Assembly: GCA_046635845.1 (NCBI GenBank)
Contig: JAQQXN010000001.1
Source: UBA168 sp011055275
GTDB lineage: Archaea; Thermoproteota; Thermoprotei_A; Marsarchaeales; UBA168
DNA: 64,000 nucleotides
Direction: 5' to 3' (one strand)
In this document: positions 17,091-24,779 of the stretch, piece after piece
Layout of the letters: every line of letters starts with the position of its first letter
Position numbering within the stretch: position 1 is the stretch's first letter
The notes under the pieces: model-generated
Databases searched by the model: none
What the model was told of the DNA's origin: nothing
What the model saw: the letters and a program-made list of their open reading frames with translations, nothing else
Translations under genes and position numbers: made by a program

Positions 17091-17885
17091 ATGGCAACAA
17101 ATGTCTTGGTGGTGTCGACGAGCTCTTTTTACGTGGACTTCTACAGGTACTTAGACGATAACGGCATATCGGACGTGAAAGTCGTGGCGGCGGTAGATCC
17201 AGTTGAGAACAAGGGCGAAAAAGACCTTGGGCAACTGGCTCTTGGAAAGGCCGATGGAGTGCCCGTTTTGAGGTCGCTGAAAGGGGTTTCAGCCCTTGAT
17301 GCGGACGTTGTGCTGCTTTACCTTCCACCGTCCTTAGGGGTTGAGGATTACGTTGCAGCTGCGCTTCAAAAAGGGCAGGCTTTAATAAACATGGGCATGC
17401 AGTCGACCCAGGGCTACGCGGGAGACTTTCGGAAGAGAGGCCTGCCTCTGGCAGGCGATTACGCCATTGAGCAGTTAAGTCCATCTGTAGTGCTTGACTC
17501 GCTTATCAACCTCCTTAAAGAGAAGGGCTTGAGCGTTGGCTCATCTTATCAGATAGGAGCCGGAGGTCCAGAGCTTGACGAGGTAACGCGCGAACGCAGG
17601 CGTCAGGATGAGCTTTTCCTTATAAAGGAAAAACAAGCGGTTTTCATGGGCGCTGTGGAACCGGTTGACTTCATGGGGGACAGAAGGCATTACTACAGCT
17701 GGATAGAGGCGGAGGGTCCGCTGAAGAGCAGCGTTCAGATCGACCTCTGGGTGAAGTACGAGGAAGCGCCGCTGCTCTGCGCGCCTGCCTTGGAGTTGAT
17801 CAGGGGAATTGCTCGCGCTAAGAACGAAGGGCTAGCCGGTCCCGCGAAGCAGCTCATGCACTTGTTTAAGAGGCCTGTGGCCTGA
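17091..17885 (+). CDS. Myo-inositol-1-phosphate-synthase-like protein, short form
   Basis: 264 residues that follow the MIPS order: Rossmann start TNVLVVSTSSFYVDFYRYLD, VVLLYLPPS, ALINMGMQSTQGYAGDFRKR, LPLAGDYAIEQLSPSVVLDS (compare GDD-x-KSQ in MIPS), then SYQIGAGGPELDEVTRERRR and VDFMGDRRHYYSWIEAEG. In true MIPS the glycine motif is GGN-x-DF followed by SK-x-ISKT lysines; here Asn is Pro and those lysines are not in register. The protein is about 100 residues shorter than usual archaeal MIPS. It may make inositol phosphate for archaeal lipids, or have another NAD-dependent role. Confidence 0.65.
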   Translation: MATNVLVVSTSSFYVDFYRYLDDNGISDVKVVAAVDPVENKGEKDLGQLALGKADGVPVLRSLKGVSALDADVVLLYLPPSLGVEDYVAAALQKGQALINMGMQSTQGYAGDFRKRGLPLAGDYAIEQLSPSVVLDSLINLLKEKGLSVGSSYQIGAGGPELDEVTRERRRQDELFLIKEKQAVFMGAVEPVDFMGDRRHYYSWIEAEGPLKSSVQIDLWVKYEEAPLLCAPALELIRGIARAKNEGLAGPAKQLMHLFKRPVA

Positions 17886-17956
17886 GGGAGCTGCTTAATG
17901 TCTTTTTTCAAAGGCGGCCAAGCGGATCGCTTTTATTTTACTTGCCTTACTGATGC

Positions 17957-18961
17957 ATGTCGGTTGAGTTAAGGCGGGACTATCTAATAAACAGATACGT
18001 GGTTTTTGCGCCGAGCAGGAGCAGGAGGCCGTCTGACTTCAAGGTCGTGGCCGCGACCGAACACGGCAGCGAAAAGTGCCCCTTTTGCGCTGGAAAAGAG
18101 GTGCAAACGCCGCCGGCTACCTATTTGCTCACAAGGGAAGGAGGTCAGGTAAGGGTTAGTTCAGACGGGCCAAACGAGAGAAAAAGGGATTGGCTGGTCA
18201 GGGTCGTGCCGAATCTTTTCCCCGCTTTCTCGGTGCAGGAAGGGTCGCTTACGCCCGCGCCACCCGGCGTTGAGCCCACAAGGCTGGCGTATGGATATCA
18301 CGAGGTACTCATAGAGTCACCGGTGCACGATCAGCACTTTTGGATAGCTCCTGAAGACCAGAGACAGCTCGTCATAAGGGCCATCTTAGACAGGGTTGAG
18401 GCGTTCTCCAAGGATAACCGCATCAAGTCCATCTTGCCCTTCAGAAATCACGGTAGGGAAGCGGGCGCGTCCCTAAGCCATGCCCACACTCAAATAGTTG
18501 CCTCAGAGCACGTTCCAGCGGTAATAGCGGCTGAGGACGAGGCGTTCAGCGATGGGAAATCCCTGGTGACCATAGCGGAAGAGGAGTCGAAATCGCAGAG
18601 GGCGATCTACGAGAACGCGTCTTTTTATGCCTTTGCCTCATGGGCCGGCATAACTCCTTATTCCTTCGTTATAGTTCCAAAGAAGCCTGGCCCAACTCCC
18701 CTGGGTACTGACATACCATCGCTTTCAGACGTTCTCTCTAAAACGCTGAGGGCCCTTGCATCGGTGCTCAACGACCCTCCGTTTAACTTGGCTTGGCACA
18801 TGGCTCCGCTTCCTTGGGATGCGCACAGGAGCTTTCAGTGGCACATAGAGGTTTATCCAAAGCTCTCCATATGGGCGGGTTATGAAATAGGAGGAGGAAC
18901 TTATATAAACGTGGTCACGCCTGAGCAGGCCGCAACGTATTTAAGAGCCGCCATCAAGTAA
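17957..18961 (+). CDS. galT: Galactose-1-phosphate uridylyltransferase
   Basis: 334-residue HIT-fold nucleotidyltransferase that exchanges UMP between UDP-glucose and galactose-1-phosphate. ELRRDYLINRYVVFAPSRSR is the family start; CPFCAGKE carries the zinc cysteines. NHGREAGASLSHAHTQIVAS has the active H175-x-H177-x-Q179, and the C-terminal HRSFQWHIEVYPKLS repeats the second histidine motif. TTTTATTTTA at 17931-17940 is the TATA box 23 bases before ATG 17957. Works with the epimerase at 10.0-10.9 kb in the Leloir pathway or in sugar-nucleotide salvage. The next gene begins four bases after the stop. Confidence 0.93.
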   Translation: MSVELRRDYLINRYVVFAPSRSRRPSDFKVVAATEHGSEKCPFCAGKEVQTPPATYLLTREGGQVRVSSDGPNERKRDWLVRVVPNLFPAFSVQEGSLTPAPPGVEPTRLAYGYHEVLIESPVHDQHFWIAPEDQRQLVIRAILDRVEAFSKDNRIKSILPFRNHGREAGASLSHAHTQIVASEHVPAVIAAEDEAFSDGKSLVTIAEEESKSQRAIYENASFYAFASWAGITPYSFVIVPKKPGPTPLGTDIPSLSDVLSKTLRALASVLNDPPFNLAWHMAPLPWDAHRSFQWHIEVYPKLSIWAGYEIGGGTYINVVTPEQAATYLRAAIK

Positions 18962-18964
18962 GGC

Positions 18965-20272
18965 GTGATATCTCGCTACGCTATCGTCATCGTTGTGTTG
19001 GCCGTCGCCTTCGCGATGACCTATGCAGTTCAGCCTCAGCCAGTGCTTTACTCGGTCAACATGACGGTTTATCCCGATGGGTCTGTTCTCGTGAGCCAAG
19101 TTTGGTACGTGGTGAGCCAGAGGGCGTTTTTGACACTTAACGGGTCAACCTCGTCGTCTCTTGTGATTGTTTATGGATACAATGGCACAAAACCAGCGCA
19201 GCCCTTGCCCTTTAACTATACCACGGGAGGCGTTAGCGTAGACTCGGAGGGCTACATAAAGGTGGGGGTGCTTTACTCTTCGAACGCGATGACCTCTAAG
19301 TACGGGGACGTTTGGTCCGTTTACTGGGACTTCTCTGCGCCTGTGCGTGTGATGTTGCCAAGCAGTGCGCAGCTGACTTCATGGTCAAGCACTCCAGTTT
19401 CAATATCAACGGTTAACGGTTCGGTCCTGGTTTCGATGCCAGCTGGCGCAAATTCCTTGAACTACACAATACCTCAGGCACCTGGTTACGTGATAGGCAC
19501 GGTTTACCCGGCCGCAACCGCCTTTGTTAACGGTAGGGCGGTAAGCAGGGGGGCAAGCTTTAACTTAACCCTTCTTCCAGGTGAGTACGAGCTGACTCTG
19601 AGCGCTCCTGGCTACTTCGCGCGGACCGTTAACGTGACCATTGGACCGGGTCAGGTTATAATATTGAAGCCAATCCACCTAATATCGATGGTTAAGCAAC
19701 TGCAACTTAGCGCGGTGCCGTCCTCTGCGCTGGTGGGCCAAGCCGTGGAGCTTAGGGCAGAGGCAATCTCCTATAACGGCTCACCCGTAGGCGGGCAGGC
19801 CGTCGACTTCTTCATCAATGGCTCTCGGGTTGGTGAGAACGACACCGGGGCTCAAGGCGTAGCGGTACTTACCTATAGGCCCGCTTCTCCAGGAAATTTC
19901 GTCGTTGAGGCAAGTTTGGCGACCAATTCCTCGATCTCCTCAAGCCTCGAGTTGCGGGTTTCATCGGGTTTTCCGGCCAATTACTTGATTGCGGTAGCGC
20001 TGGTGGCCATCGCGGTGATCCTTTCAATTGCCCTTTACTGGCTCAAGGGCCGCAAGCGGACGCTGCCGGCGGAGCTCGACGCCGAGGAAAAGATGATAGT
20101 GCAGTACCTGTCATCCCACGGGGGTCAGGCATTCCAATCGGAGCTGCTGGGTGCGCTTCCGATACCAAAGACAACGCTTTGGAGAAACGTGATGTCCCTG
20201 CAGGAGAAGGGATACGTCACCGTTACGAAGGTAGGGGGCCTTAACCTCGTAACCCTTAACAAGAAGAGCTAA
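18965..20272 (+). CDS. Membrane-anchored surface protein with cytosolic winged helix
   Basis: 435 residues built as a one-component transmembrane regulator or surface sensor. The N-terminal helix (YAIVIVVLAVAFAMTYAV) is a signal or anchor. The extracellular part has many N-glycosylation sequons, a PEGA-like repeat (VNGRAVSRGASFNLTLLPGE, then ELTLSAPGYFARTV) and an Ig-like repeat (SALVGQAVELRAEAISYNGS). A single membrane helix at about 339-361 (YLIAVALVAIAVILSIALYW) is followed by basic KGRKR and a winged helix (residues ~370-435: EEKMIVQYLSSHGGQAFQSE, then LPIPKTTLWRNVMSLQEKGY). Starts GTG four bases after galT. It may sense the surface and regulate genes. Confidence 0.78.
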   Translation: MISRYAIVIVVLAVAFAMTYAVQPQPVLYSVNMTVYPDGSVLVSQVWYVVSQRAFLTLNGSTSSSLVIVYGYNGTKPAQPLPFNYTTGGVSVDSEGYIKVGVLYSSNAMTSKYGDVWSVYWDFSAPVRVMLPSSAQLTSWSSTPVSISTVNGSVLVSMPAGANSLNYTIPQAPGYVIGTVYPAATAFVNGRAVSRGASFNLTLLPGEYELTLSAPGYFARTVNVTIGPGQVIILKPIHLISMVKQLQLSAVPSSALVGQAVELRAEAISYNGSPVGGQAVDFFINGSRVGENDTGAQGVAVLTYRPASPGNFVVEASLATNSSISSSLELRVSSGFPANYLIAVALVAIAVILSIALYWLKGRKRTLPAELDAEEKMIVQYLSSHGGQAFQSELLGALPIPKTTLWRNVMSLQEKGYVTVTKVGGLNLVTLNKKS

Positions 20273-21238
20273 GCCTCGCAACCTTTGGGCAATGGCCTTC
20301 AGGAAGTCTTCCAGCTTATTACTGGGTACGCTCGCGCCACTGGCCTTTTTGTGACCACCTCCCGTGCCGCCGACCCATGTGGCAACATCATGCGCAAGAA
20401 TCCCCAGGTCGATATCCACGTCGGTCGCGCAACGAAACGATACGTCGTAAGCGCCTCTTTCCTCGTCGAGCTTGTACGCGACTGCTACGTCAATGGGAAG
20501 GAGCTGCAGCATGAGCGTGGCGGCTCTACCAGTGAAGAACGAGCAATCTGAGTGGGCCCATGAGTAATGAGTTCCCTTTTCGACGTGAAATTGCCTTTTG
20601 GAGAATTCCTCCATTTGTGCAAGTTGCTTAGTGGCTGCCTCCATGACACCGGGATAGCTGTGGGAAAAGGGACTCTGCTTTAAGTACGCCAAAAGCCCTG
20701 ACTTTATGTTGTCTTTTTTGTCGATTGCCAGCGTCAGCACCGATGCCTCAAAGTACGCTAGGATCGAGTCCACCTTTGCCATAATTTGAGACGCAATTTT
20801 GCCCTTTTCCATATGGTCTCCAATGGCCGCGTATGCGGCATAGATCGCGTATCTCTGAGGTATCTCCTTCTGGAATGAGCTGTACGCAAGCACACCAGCG
20901 CAGTCATCTAGAGAATGTATTACGTTAACGCCTAAATCACTCAGTGCCCGCAGCACCGTTGGATCGTCTGGATGGTGATCTATGTATGTTACGTTGGTAC
21001 CGTAAGCGATCTTATCCTTAACTAGGTTAACAAGCCGCTGCTCTTTTTCCTTATCGATGCCTAGATCGCAGACGTAGATCAACTCTCCATCTGAGGCCTC
21101 CAAGTTGAAAAGCATGTCGTCGTAATCAGAGAACTTGACCTCGACCGAGTTACCGCGGGACTCCTCCCTCACCATGACGAAGAACGCGGCCATCAATCCA
21201 TCGACGTCCGCTGAATGAGATATTATGGAAGCCTTCAT
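20111..21238 (-). CDS. DHH/DHHA1-family phosphoesterase
   Basis: 375-residue enzyme from ATG 21238 (a GTG nine bases upstream is possible). SIISHSADVDGLMAAFF carries the first metal-binding aspartates, VCDLGI the next, and TYIDHHPDDP the DHH motif. The DHHA1 domain ends with GGTGGGHKKASGASVP, the nucleotide-binding glycine loop. Members are RecJ-like nucleases, nano-RNases or cyclic-dinucleotide phosphodiesterases; which one is not clear here. The family part ends near 20270. The last ~54 residues are antisense to the winged helix of the neighbouring gene because the frame finds no stop, giving a 162-base convergent overlap. Confidence 0.85.
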   Translation of the reverse strand: MKASIISHSADVDGLMAAFFVMVREESRGNSVEVKFSDYDDMLFNLEASDGELIYVCDLGIDKEKEQRLVNLVKDKIAYGTNVTYIDHHPDDPTVLRALSDLGVNVIHSLDDCAGVLAYSSFQKEIPQRYAIYAAYAAIGDHMEKGKIASQIMAKVDSILAYFEASVLTLAIDKKDNIKSGLLAYLKQSPFSHSYPGVMEAATKQLAQMEEFSKRQFHVEKGTHYSWAHSDCSFFTGRAATLMLQLLPIDVAVAYKLDEERGAYDVSFRCATDVDIDLGILAHDVATWVGGTGGGHKKASGASVPSNKLEDFLKAIAQRLRGLALLVKGYEVKAPYLRNGDVSLLLQGHHVSPKRCLWYRKRTQQLRLECLTPVG

Positions 21239-21324
21239 TTTGATCACAAGAGATTTACATCCGTTAGGATGAGAGATGAGGCATATGGCACCAGCGTATA
21301 GGTATTTCGGAGGCGTTCCCTAGA

Positions 21325-21560
21325 GGCCAAAGCGAGGCTTGAACCACGGGGGAAGGCATCCCCTTCGAGCAGGTCACATCGCAGAAGCAAACGAAAGCGA
21401 GCTTAGTGCCCTAGTTGCGGTTTAATCTGCGACCTAAGCGCGGCCAACATCTCAAGGAGGGGCACGGGTCAGTTGGGGTGCGCGCCAGCGAGATAGAGGC
21501 GCGCCACCGGAAGTCCCACCAGAAAACCCCACCGGAAACCTTGCGCTTGAAAGGGCAGTT
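21325..21560 (+). pseudogene. TnpB C-terminal fragment, copy A
   Basis: The 482-base gap before the DUF2304 gene contains the end of a decayed TnpB. One frame reads SHRRSKRKRA, a stop, then CPSCGLICDLSAANISRRGT and GQLGCAPAR, which is the zinc ribbon knuckle plus the D-x-(D/N)-L-x-A-A segment of RuvC-III in damaged form (intact: CPSCGLICDRDLNAAIN). The first CxxC knuckle is lost. Bases 21377-21428 are identical to part of copy C near 61.9 kb and bases 21427-21513 recur as copy B. The remainder to 21720 holds only a 27-codon frame (ATG 21640) ending on the next start. Confidence 0.75.
21427..21513 (+). repeat. Direct repeat, left copy (87 bp)
   Basis: Identical to 23439-23524 except for one extra G, in direct orientation about 2.0 kb apart. 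It is part of the TnpB C-terminal remnant and flanks the DUF2304-MFS pair. Confidence 0.9.
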
Positions 21561-21720
21561 TGCTGATAACGTAAGTAGCTGCTAAAAATCGCGCCTCAGT
21601 CCACAGCGCTGGCATCGGCACGTTTTTAAGGGTTGAGCGAATGTTGGCCGTGATCCCCTCGGAGCGCTCGAATCGGGTAAAGGCAGAGCTTGAGCAGGGA
21701 TTTTCCTTAAAGGGGGTGCT

Positions 21721-22071
21721 GTGAGCGTGCACTTTTACTCCTATTTGGCTGACGCCCTTGCGGTGATTTTCATCGCCTATACTTATGTCCAGGCCAAGAG
21801 GGGGAAGTTTGGCAGAGGAGAATCAGCGATTTGGGTTATGGTGTGGCTGCTGGTGGGGGTCTTCGCGACCTTCCCTTGGCTTTTCTCGGCCATCACGGTT
21901 TACTTTGGAATTGCGTTGCCGATTAACCTGTTTTACGGGCTGTTTTCGGTCTTTCTTCTGTTTATGATTTACAGGCTTGAAGAAAGAGTAAACGAGCTTC
22001 AAAAGGTCGTCTTGAAGGCTGTTCAAGATCGGGCCATTGAAGAAGCGAAAGACGAGCCGCACAACGCGTAA
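21721..22071 (+). CDS. DUF2304-like small membrane protein
   Basis: 116 residues with three membrane helices: SYLADALAVIFIAYTYVQAK, WVMVWLLVGVFATFPWLF and ITVYFGIALPINLFYGLFSV, then FLLFMIYRLEERVNELQKVV, a coiled-coil-like cytosolic tail ending in acidic and basic residues. The R-G-K-F/E-S-A-I-W pattern between helices one and two fits DUF2304, a family often found beside glycosyltransferases for surface glycans. Start GTG 21721 overlaps the stop of a 27-codon frame from ATG 21640, which has its own TATA-like TTTTTAAG, so that frame may be a coupled leader or a fragment. Lies between the two direct repeats. Confidence 0.75.
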   Translation: MSVHFYSYLADALAVIFIAYTYVQAKRGKFGRGESAIWVMVWLLVGVFATFPWLFSAITVYFGIALPINLFYGLFSVFLLFMIYRLEERVNELQKVVLKAVQDRAIEEAKDEPHNA

Positions 22072-22114
22072 CGTTTATAACCTCTCCGTAAGGTGTGGAC
22101 TTGGGAGTTCTTAA

Positions 22115-23308
22115 TTGGAGAAAAGGGGGCTGCTATCTCTACTCGTATACGCTCACTTCACGAATGACATATACAACTTCGTGCTGCCGCCCCTGCTAGT
22201 CATTATGAGATACGACTTTAAGACGTCGTACTTCGAGGGCGGTGTGCTGGTTGCGCTCTACCTCTTGACATCGGGAGCCCTTCAAACCCCTATAGCGAGG
22301 TTTGCAGAGAAGCGCGGGCTGCAGCGTCACGCCATGGTCGCGGGGTTTCTGGGCATGGCGCTTTCCATGGCGCTTTTCGCCTTCTCGCGCACGTTTCCGG
22401 AGTTCCTGATCGACTCCTTCCTGCTTGGAGTGTCGCTCGCGCCCTATCATCCGCAGGGAATAGGAGCGGTTTCAGTTGCGTTTGACGCAAAGGAAAGGGG
22501 AAGCGCTATCGGAATACACCAGCTGGGCGGCAACATCGGTATGTTCAGCGCACCGCTCATAGTGGCGGCCCTTTTCTCCGCACTTAGGCTAAGTTGGACA
22601 GCAGCCCTCATGGCCATGATAGTTCCAGCCATAGTTACGGCGGTGTTGCTGAGCGCTGTGTTCGAGGTCCCACTCGACCAAGCCGTCCAGACAAAACCCA
22701 AAGGAGATGATGGGAGGAGCCTAATGTCGCTTTTACTTTCTCCAATAATTCTTCTCGCTCTGGCTTACGCCTTCAATGCCATAAGCACGAGGGCCTTCTC
22801 GTCTTTCACGCCTTCGTACCTTGATAGCGTTACGTCGAATGTTGGCCTTTCGGAGGTTCTCACAAGCGCTGTCATAGCGTCCGGTATAGTTGCCTTTCCG
22901 CTTGGCGGCTTTCTTTCCGATAAGCTTGGCAGGAAGCTGGTGATCTGGGTATCTTACGGTCTTGCAGGTGCGCTCTTCATGATTTACAGCTTCGTTGGTG
23001 GTGTGGTCGGGTTGCCAGTGCTTTTTGCGGCCTTCTTCTTTGGCTATATAGGCTCCGCCCCTGCACTTGCCTTTGCGTCAGAGCTTGGAATCGGCGGCCG
23101 CACAAACTCAAGTGTGGCCATCGTTTTTGGGGCAGGAACCATAGGAAATGCCGTGGGTCCTTTCATGGTAGGTCCCCTGATTGACGCCTTGGGCTTCTTG
23201 ACGTCGTTCAAGATAGCGTCCGTGTTTGCGTTGTTGGCTGCAGTTCCAGTACTTCTCATAACTACCAAAGGTATTAGGACCCGTCAACGAATTTGCCTTA
23301 AATCATGA
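22115..23308 (+). CDS. MFS transporter
   Basis: 397-residue major facilitator with twelve hydrophobic helices. The cytosolic loop after helix two (TPIARFAEKRGLQRHAMVAG) is the family G-x-x-x-D/R-x-x-G-R/K motif A in variant form; the second half has FPLGGFLSDKLGRKLVIWVS, a clean motif A. The sequence GIHQLGGNIGMFSAPLIVAA in helix five is typical of FsR/NNP-like efflux members. Start TTG 22115. The 3' end overlaps the tail of a decayed gene on the other strand by 11 bases. Substrate unknown. It lies between the two direct repeats with the DUF2304 gene. Confidence 0.88.
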   Translation: MEKRGLLSLLVYAHFTNDIYNFVLPPLLVIMRYDFKTSYFEGGVLVALYLLTSGALQTPIARFAEKRGLQRHAMVAGFLGMALSMALFAFSRTFPEFLIDSFLLGVSLAPYHPQGIGAVSVAFDAKERGSAIGIHQLGGNIGMFSAPLIVAALFSALRLSWTAALMAMIVPAIVTAVLLSAVFEVPLDQAVQTKPKGDDGRSLMSLLLSPIILLALAYAFNAISTRAFSSFTPSYLDSVTSNVGLSEVLTSAVIASGIVAFPLGGFLSDKLGRKLVIWVSYGLAGALFMIYSFVGGVVGLPVLFAAFFFGYIGSAPALAFASELGIGGRTNSSVAIVFGAGTIGNAVGPFMVGPLIDALGFLTSFKIASVFALLAAVPVLLITTKGIRTRQRICLKS

Positions 23309-23400
23309 TTCCATGCGGGTCAAAGGCCTTCTTTATATTAACCGTCGCCGGAGATCTCGTCCGTCGGGACTGGAAGATAGAACGATGGTGTGAGTTGGCG
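23298..23400 (-). pseudogene. Possible C-terminal scrap of a FAD-linked oxidase (GlcD-like)
   Basis: Minus-strand frame ends VNIKKAFDPHGIMI and then a stop. The pattern IK-x-A-x-DPHGIM is the characteristic end of FAD-linked glycolate/lactate oxidases, where it normally continues NPGK. The rest of the gene is absent. Short, so only suggestive. Confidence 0.4.
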
Positions 23401-23429
23401 TAAAGGCGCTTTGCGGATGTTATCCGACT

Positions 23430-23531
23430 GGACTCGGTCTGCGACCTAAGCGCGGCCAACATCTCAAGGAGGGCACGGGTCAGTTGGGGTGCGCGCCAGC
23501 GAGATAGAGGCGCGCCACCGGAAGCATTCAC
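23430..23531 (+). pseudogene. TnpB C-terminal fragment, copy B
   Basis: The 356-base gap between the MFS and GT4 genes holds this scrap of the TnpB zinc-ribbon/RuvC-III coding end, matching copy A at 21.4 kb over 86 bases. No reading frame survives. The sequence to 23640 shows only AT-rich promoter-like stretches. Confidence 0.75.
23439..23524 (+). repeat. Direct repeat, right copy (86 bp)
   Basis: Right-hand partner of 21427-21513, one base shorter in a G run, same orientation. Confidence 0.9.
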
Positions 23532-23664
23532 TGGAAGCCACCCGCAAGGATCAGTGGCTTACGTTATGGCTAATTCATCACGTAAATACATTTTTTAAAT
23601 GTGTGATGCCTTATCTATGGATGTGGCTGATACGCTTATTAGAAGCGCATGATCGTTAATCGAA

Positions 23665-24774
23665 TTGCGCGTAACCCTGGTCAACAGCTTCTACTACCCT
23701 TGGAGGGGAGGGGAGGAGGTCCACTGCAAGAACTTAGCGGAGGGCCTTGTATCTAGGGGACACGAGGTTGATGTGTATTGTTCGAGCCTTCCCCTGCCTC
23801 CTGGAGATCGCGTTACGAACGGGGTACGCGTGCACGGTCATCGTACCTTAGGGCTTTTCTTCGGGGTACCCATATGCCCATCGCTCTTTTTTTCACTTAT
23901 TCGTTCAGGCGGAGACGTTATTCAAGTAGAGTTTCCGAATCCGGCCTTTGCCTTTGCTGCGGGTGTGGCAGGGAAACTTCTCCACAAGCCAGTCGTTCTG
24001 ACGTACCACAACGATCTTCCAGCGGTAACGCCTTTGGCTGGCCTTTTGGCTGGCGCCCACGACCTCTTGGCCTTTGCGTACTTCAAGGCATTCTCTGCGT
24101 TAGTTGCCACGACGAGCGTGTACCCGAAAGGGTCAAGACTGCTAAGCCGCTTCAATTATTTTGTGATAAGGAACGGAGTTGACGTTAACAGGTTCAGGCC
24201 GGGCAAGCGCGGCGATTACTTCCTTTTTGTGGCGGCCATGGGTAGATGGCATCGTTACAAGGGTTTGGATATCCTCCTTGACGCTTACAAGCTATACATC
24301 GAGGCTGGAGGCCGCAGGCCGCTTCATGTTGTTGGTGAAGGATCCCAAAGGCCGCTCTACGAGGCCAAGGCCACATCTATGGGGCTTAAGTCCGTCGAGT
24401 TTCTAGGCGACGTCCCTGACGAACTTCTTCCCCAAGTGTATGCCTCGGCATATGCATATGTTTCTGCCAGCATTGACCGGTCAGAGGGGTTTGGGCTTAC
24501 CGTGCTGGAGGCTATGTCATCTGGGTTACCGGTCATAGCCACGAGAGTAGGAGGGCTTCCAGAGCTTGTAAAAGACGGTGTAAACGGCTTCTTGGTTAAT
24601 CCCAGGGATCCGCGGTCGCTTGCCGATGCAATGATTAAGCTAGATGATGAAGCGGTTGCGGCCCAGATGGGGCTGAAAGGAAGGGAAATGGCTGAGGGCA
24701 TGACGTGGGACGCGATGGTGAGCTCTTATGAGCAACTTTACTCGGCCCTTATTGCGGCCTTGAGGAAGGGGTAG
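23665..24774 (+). CDS. GT4-family glycosyltransferase
   Basis: 369-residue retaining GT-B enzyme for a surface glycan or glycolipid. The start RVTLVNSFYYPWRGGEEVHC and the acceptor-domain VVLTYHNDLPAVTPLAGLL are typical. The donor domain shows GRWHRYKGLDILLDAY, VGEGSQRPLYE, and RSEGFGLTVLEAMSSGLPVI with E-x7-E, then GGLPELVKDGVNGFLV. Length is normal for GT4. Start is TTG 23665. The GT2 gene begins five bases after its stop, so the two form an operon. Donor and acceptor sugars are not predictable. Confidence 0.9.
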   Translation: MRVTLVNSFYYPWRGGEEVHCKNLAEGLVSRGHEVDVYCSSLPLPPGDRVTNGVRVHGHRTLGLFFGVPICPSLFFSLIRSGGDVIQVEFPNPAFAFAAGVAGKLLHKPVVLTYHNDLPAVTPLAGLLAGAHDLLAFAYFKAFSALVATTSVYPKGSRLLSRFNYFVIRNGVDVNRFRPGKRGDYFLFVAAMGRWHRYKGLDILLDAYKLYIEAGGRRPLHVVGEGSQRPLYEAKATSMGLKSVEFLGDVPDELLPQVYASAYAYVSASIDRSEGFGLTVLEAMSSGLPVIATRVGGLPELVKDGVNGFLVNPRDPRSLADAMIKLDDEAVAAQMGLKGREMAEGMTWDAMVSSYEQLYSALIAALRKG

Positions 24775-24779
24775 TTGCC

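Noticed and set aside
15997..17484. 495-residue version of the DUF354 protein
   Set aside because: The extra 157 residues are antisense to the MIPS-like gene and its promoter; family similarity begins at ATG 17013.
21469..21732. 87-codon minus-strand frame over the TnpB relic
   Set aside because: It is antisense to recognisable TnpB zinc-ribbon coding sequence and has no family-like pattern.
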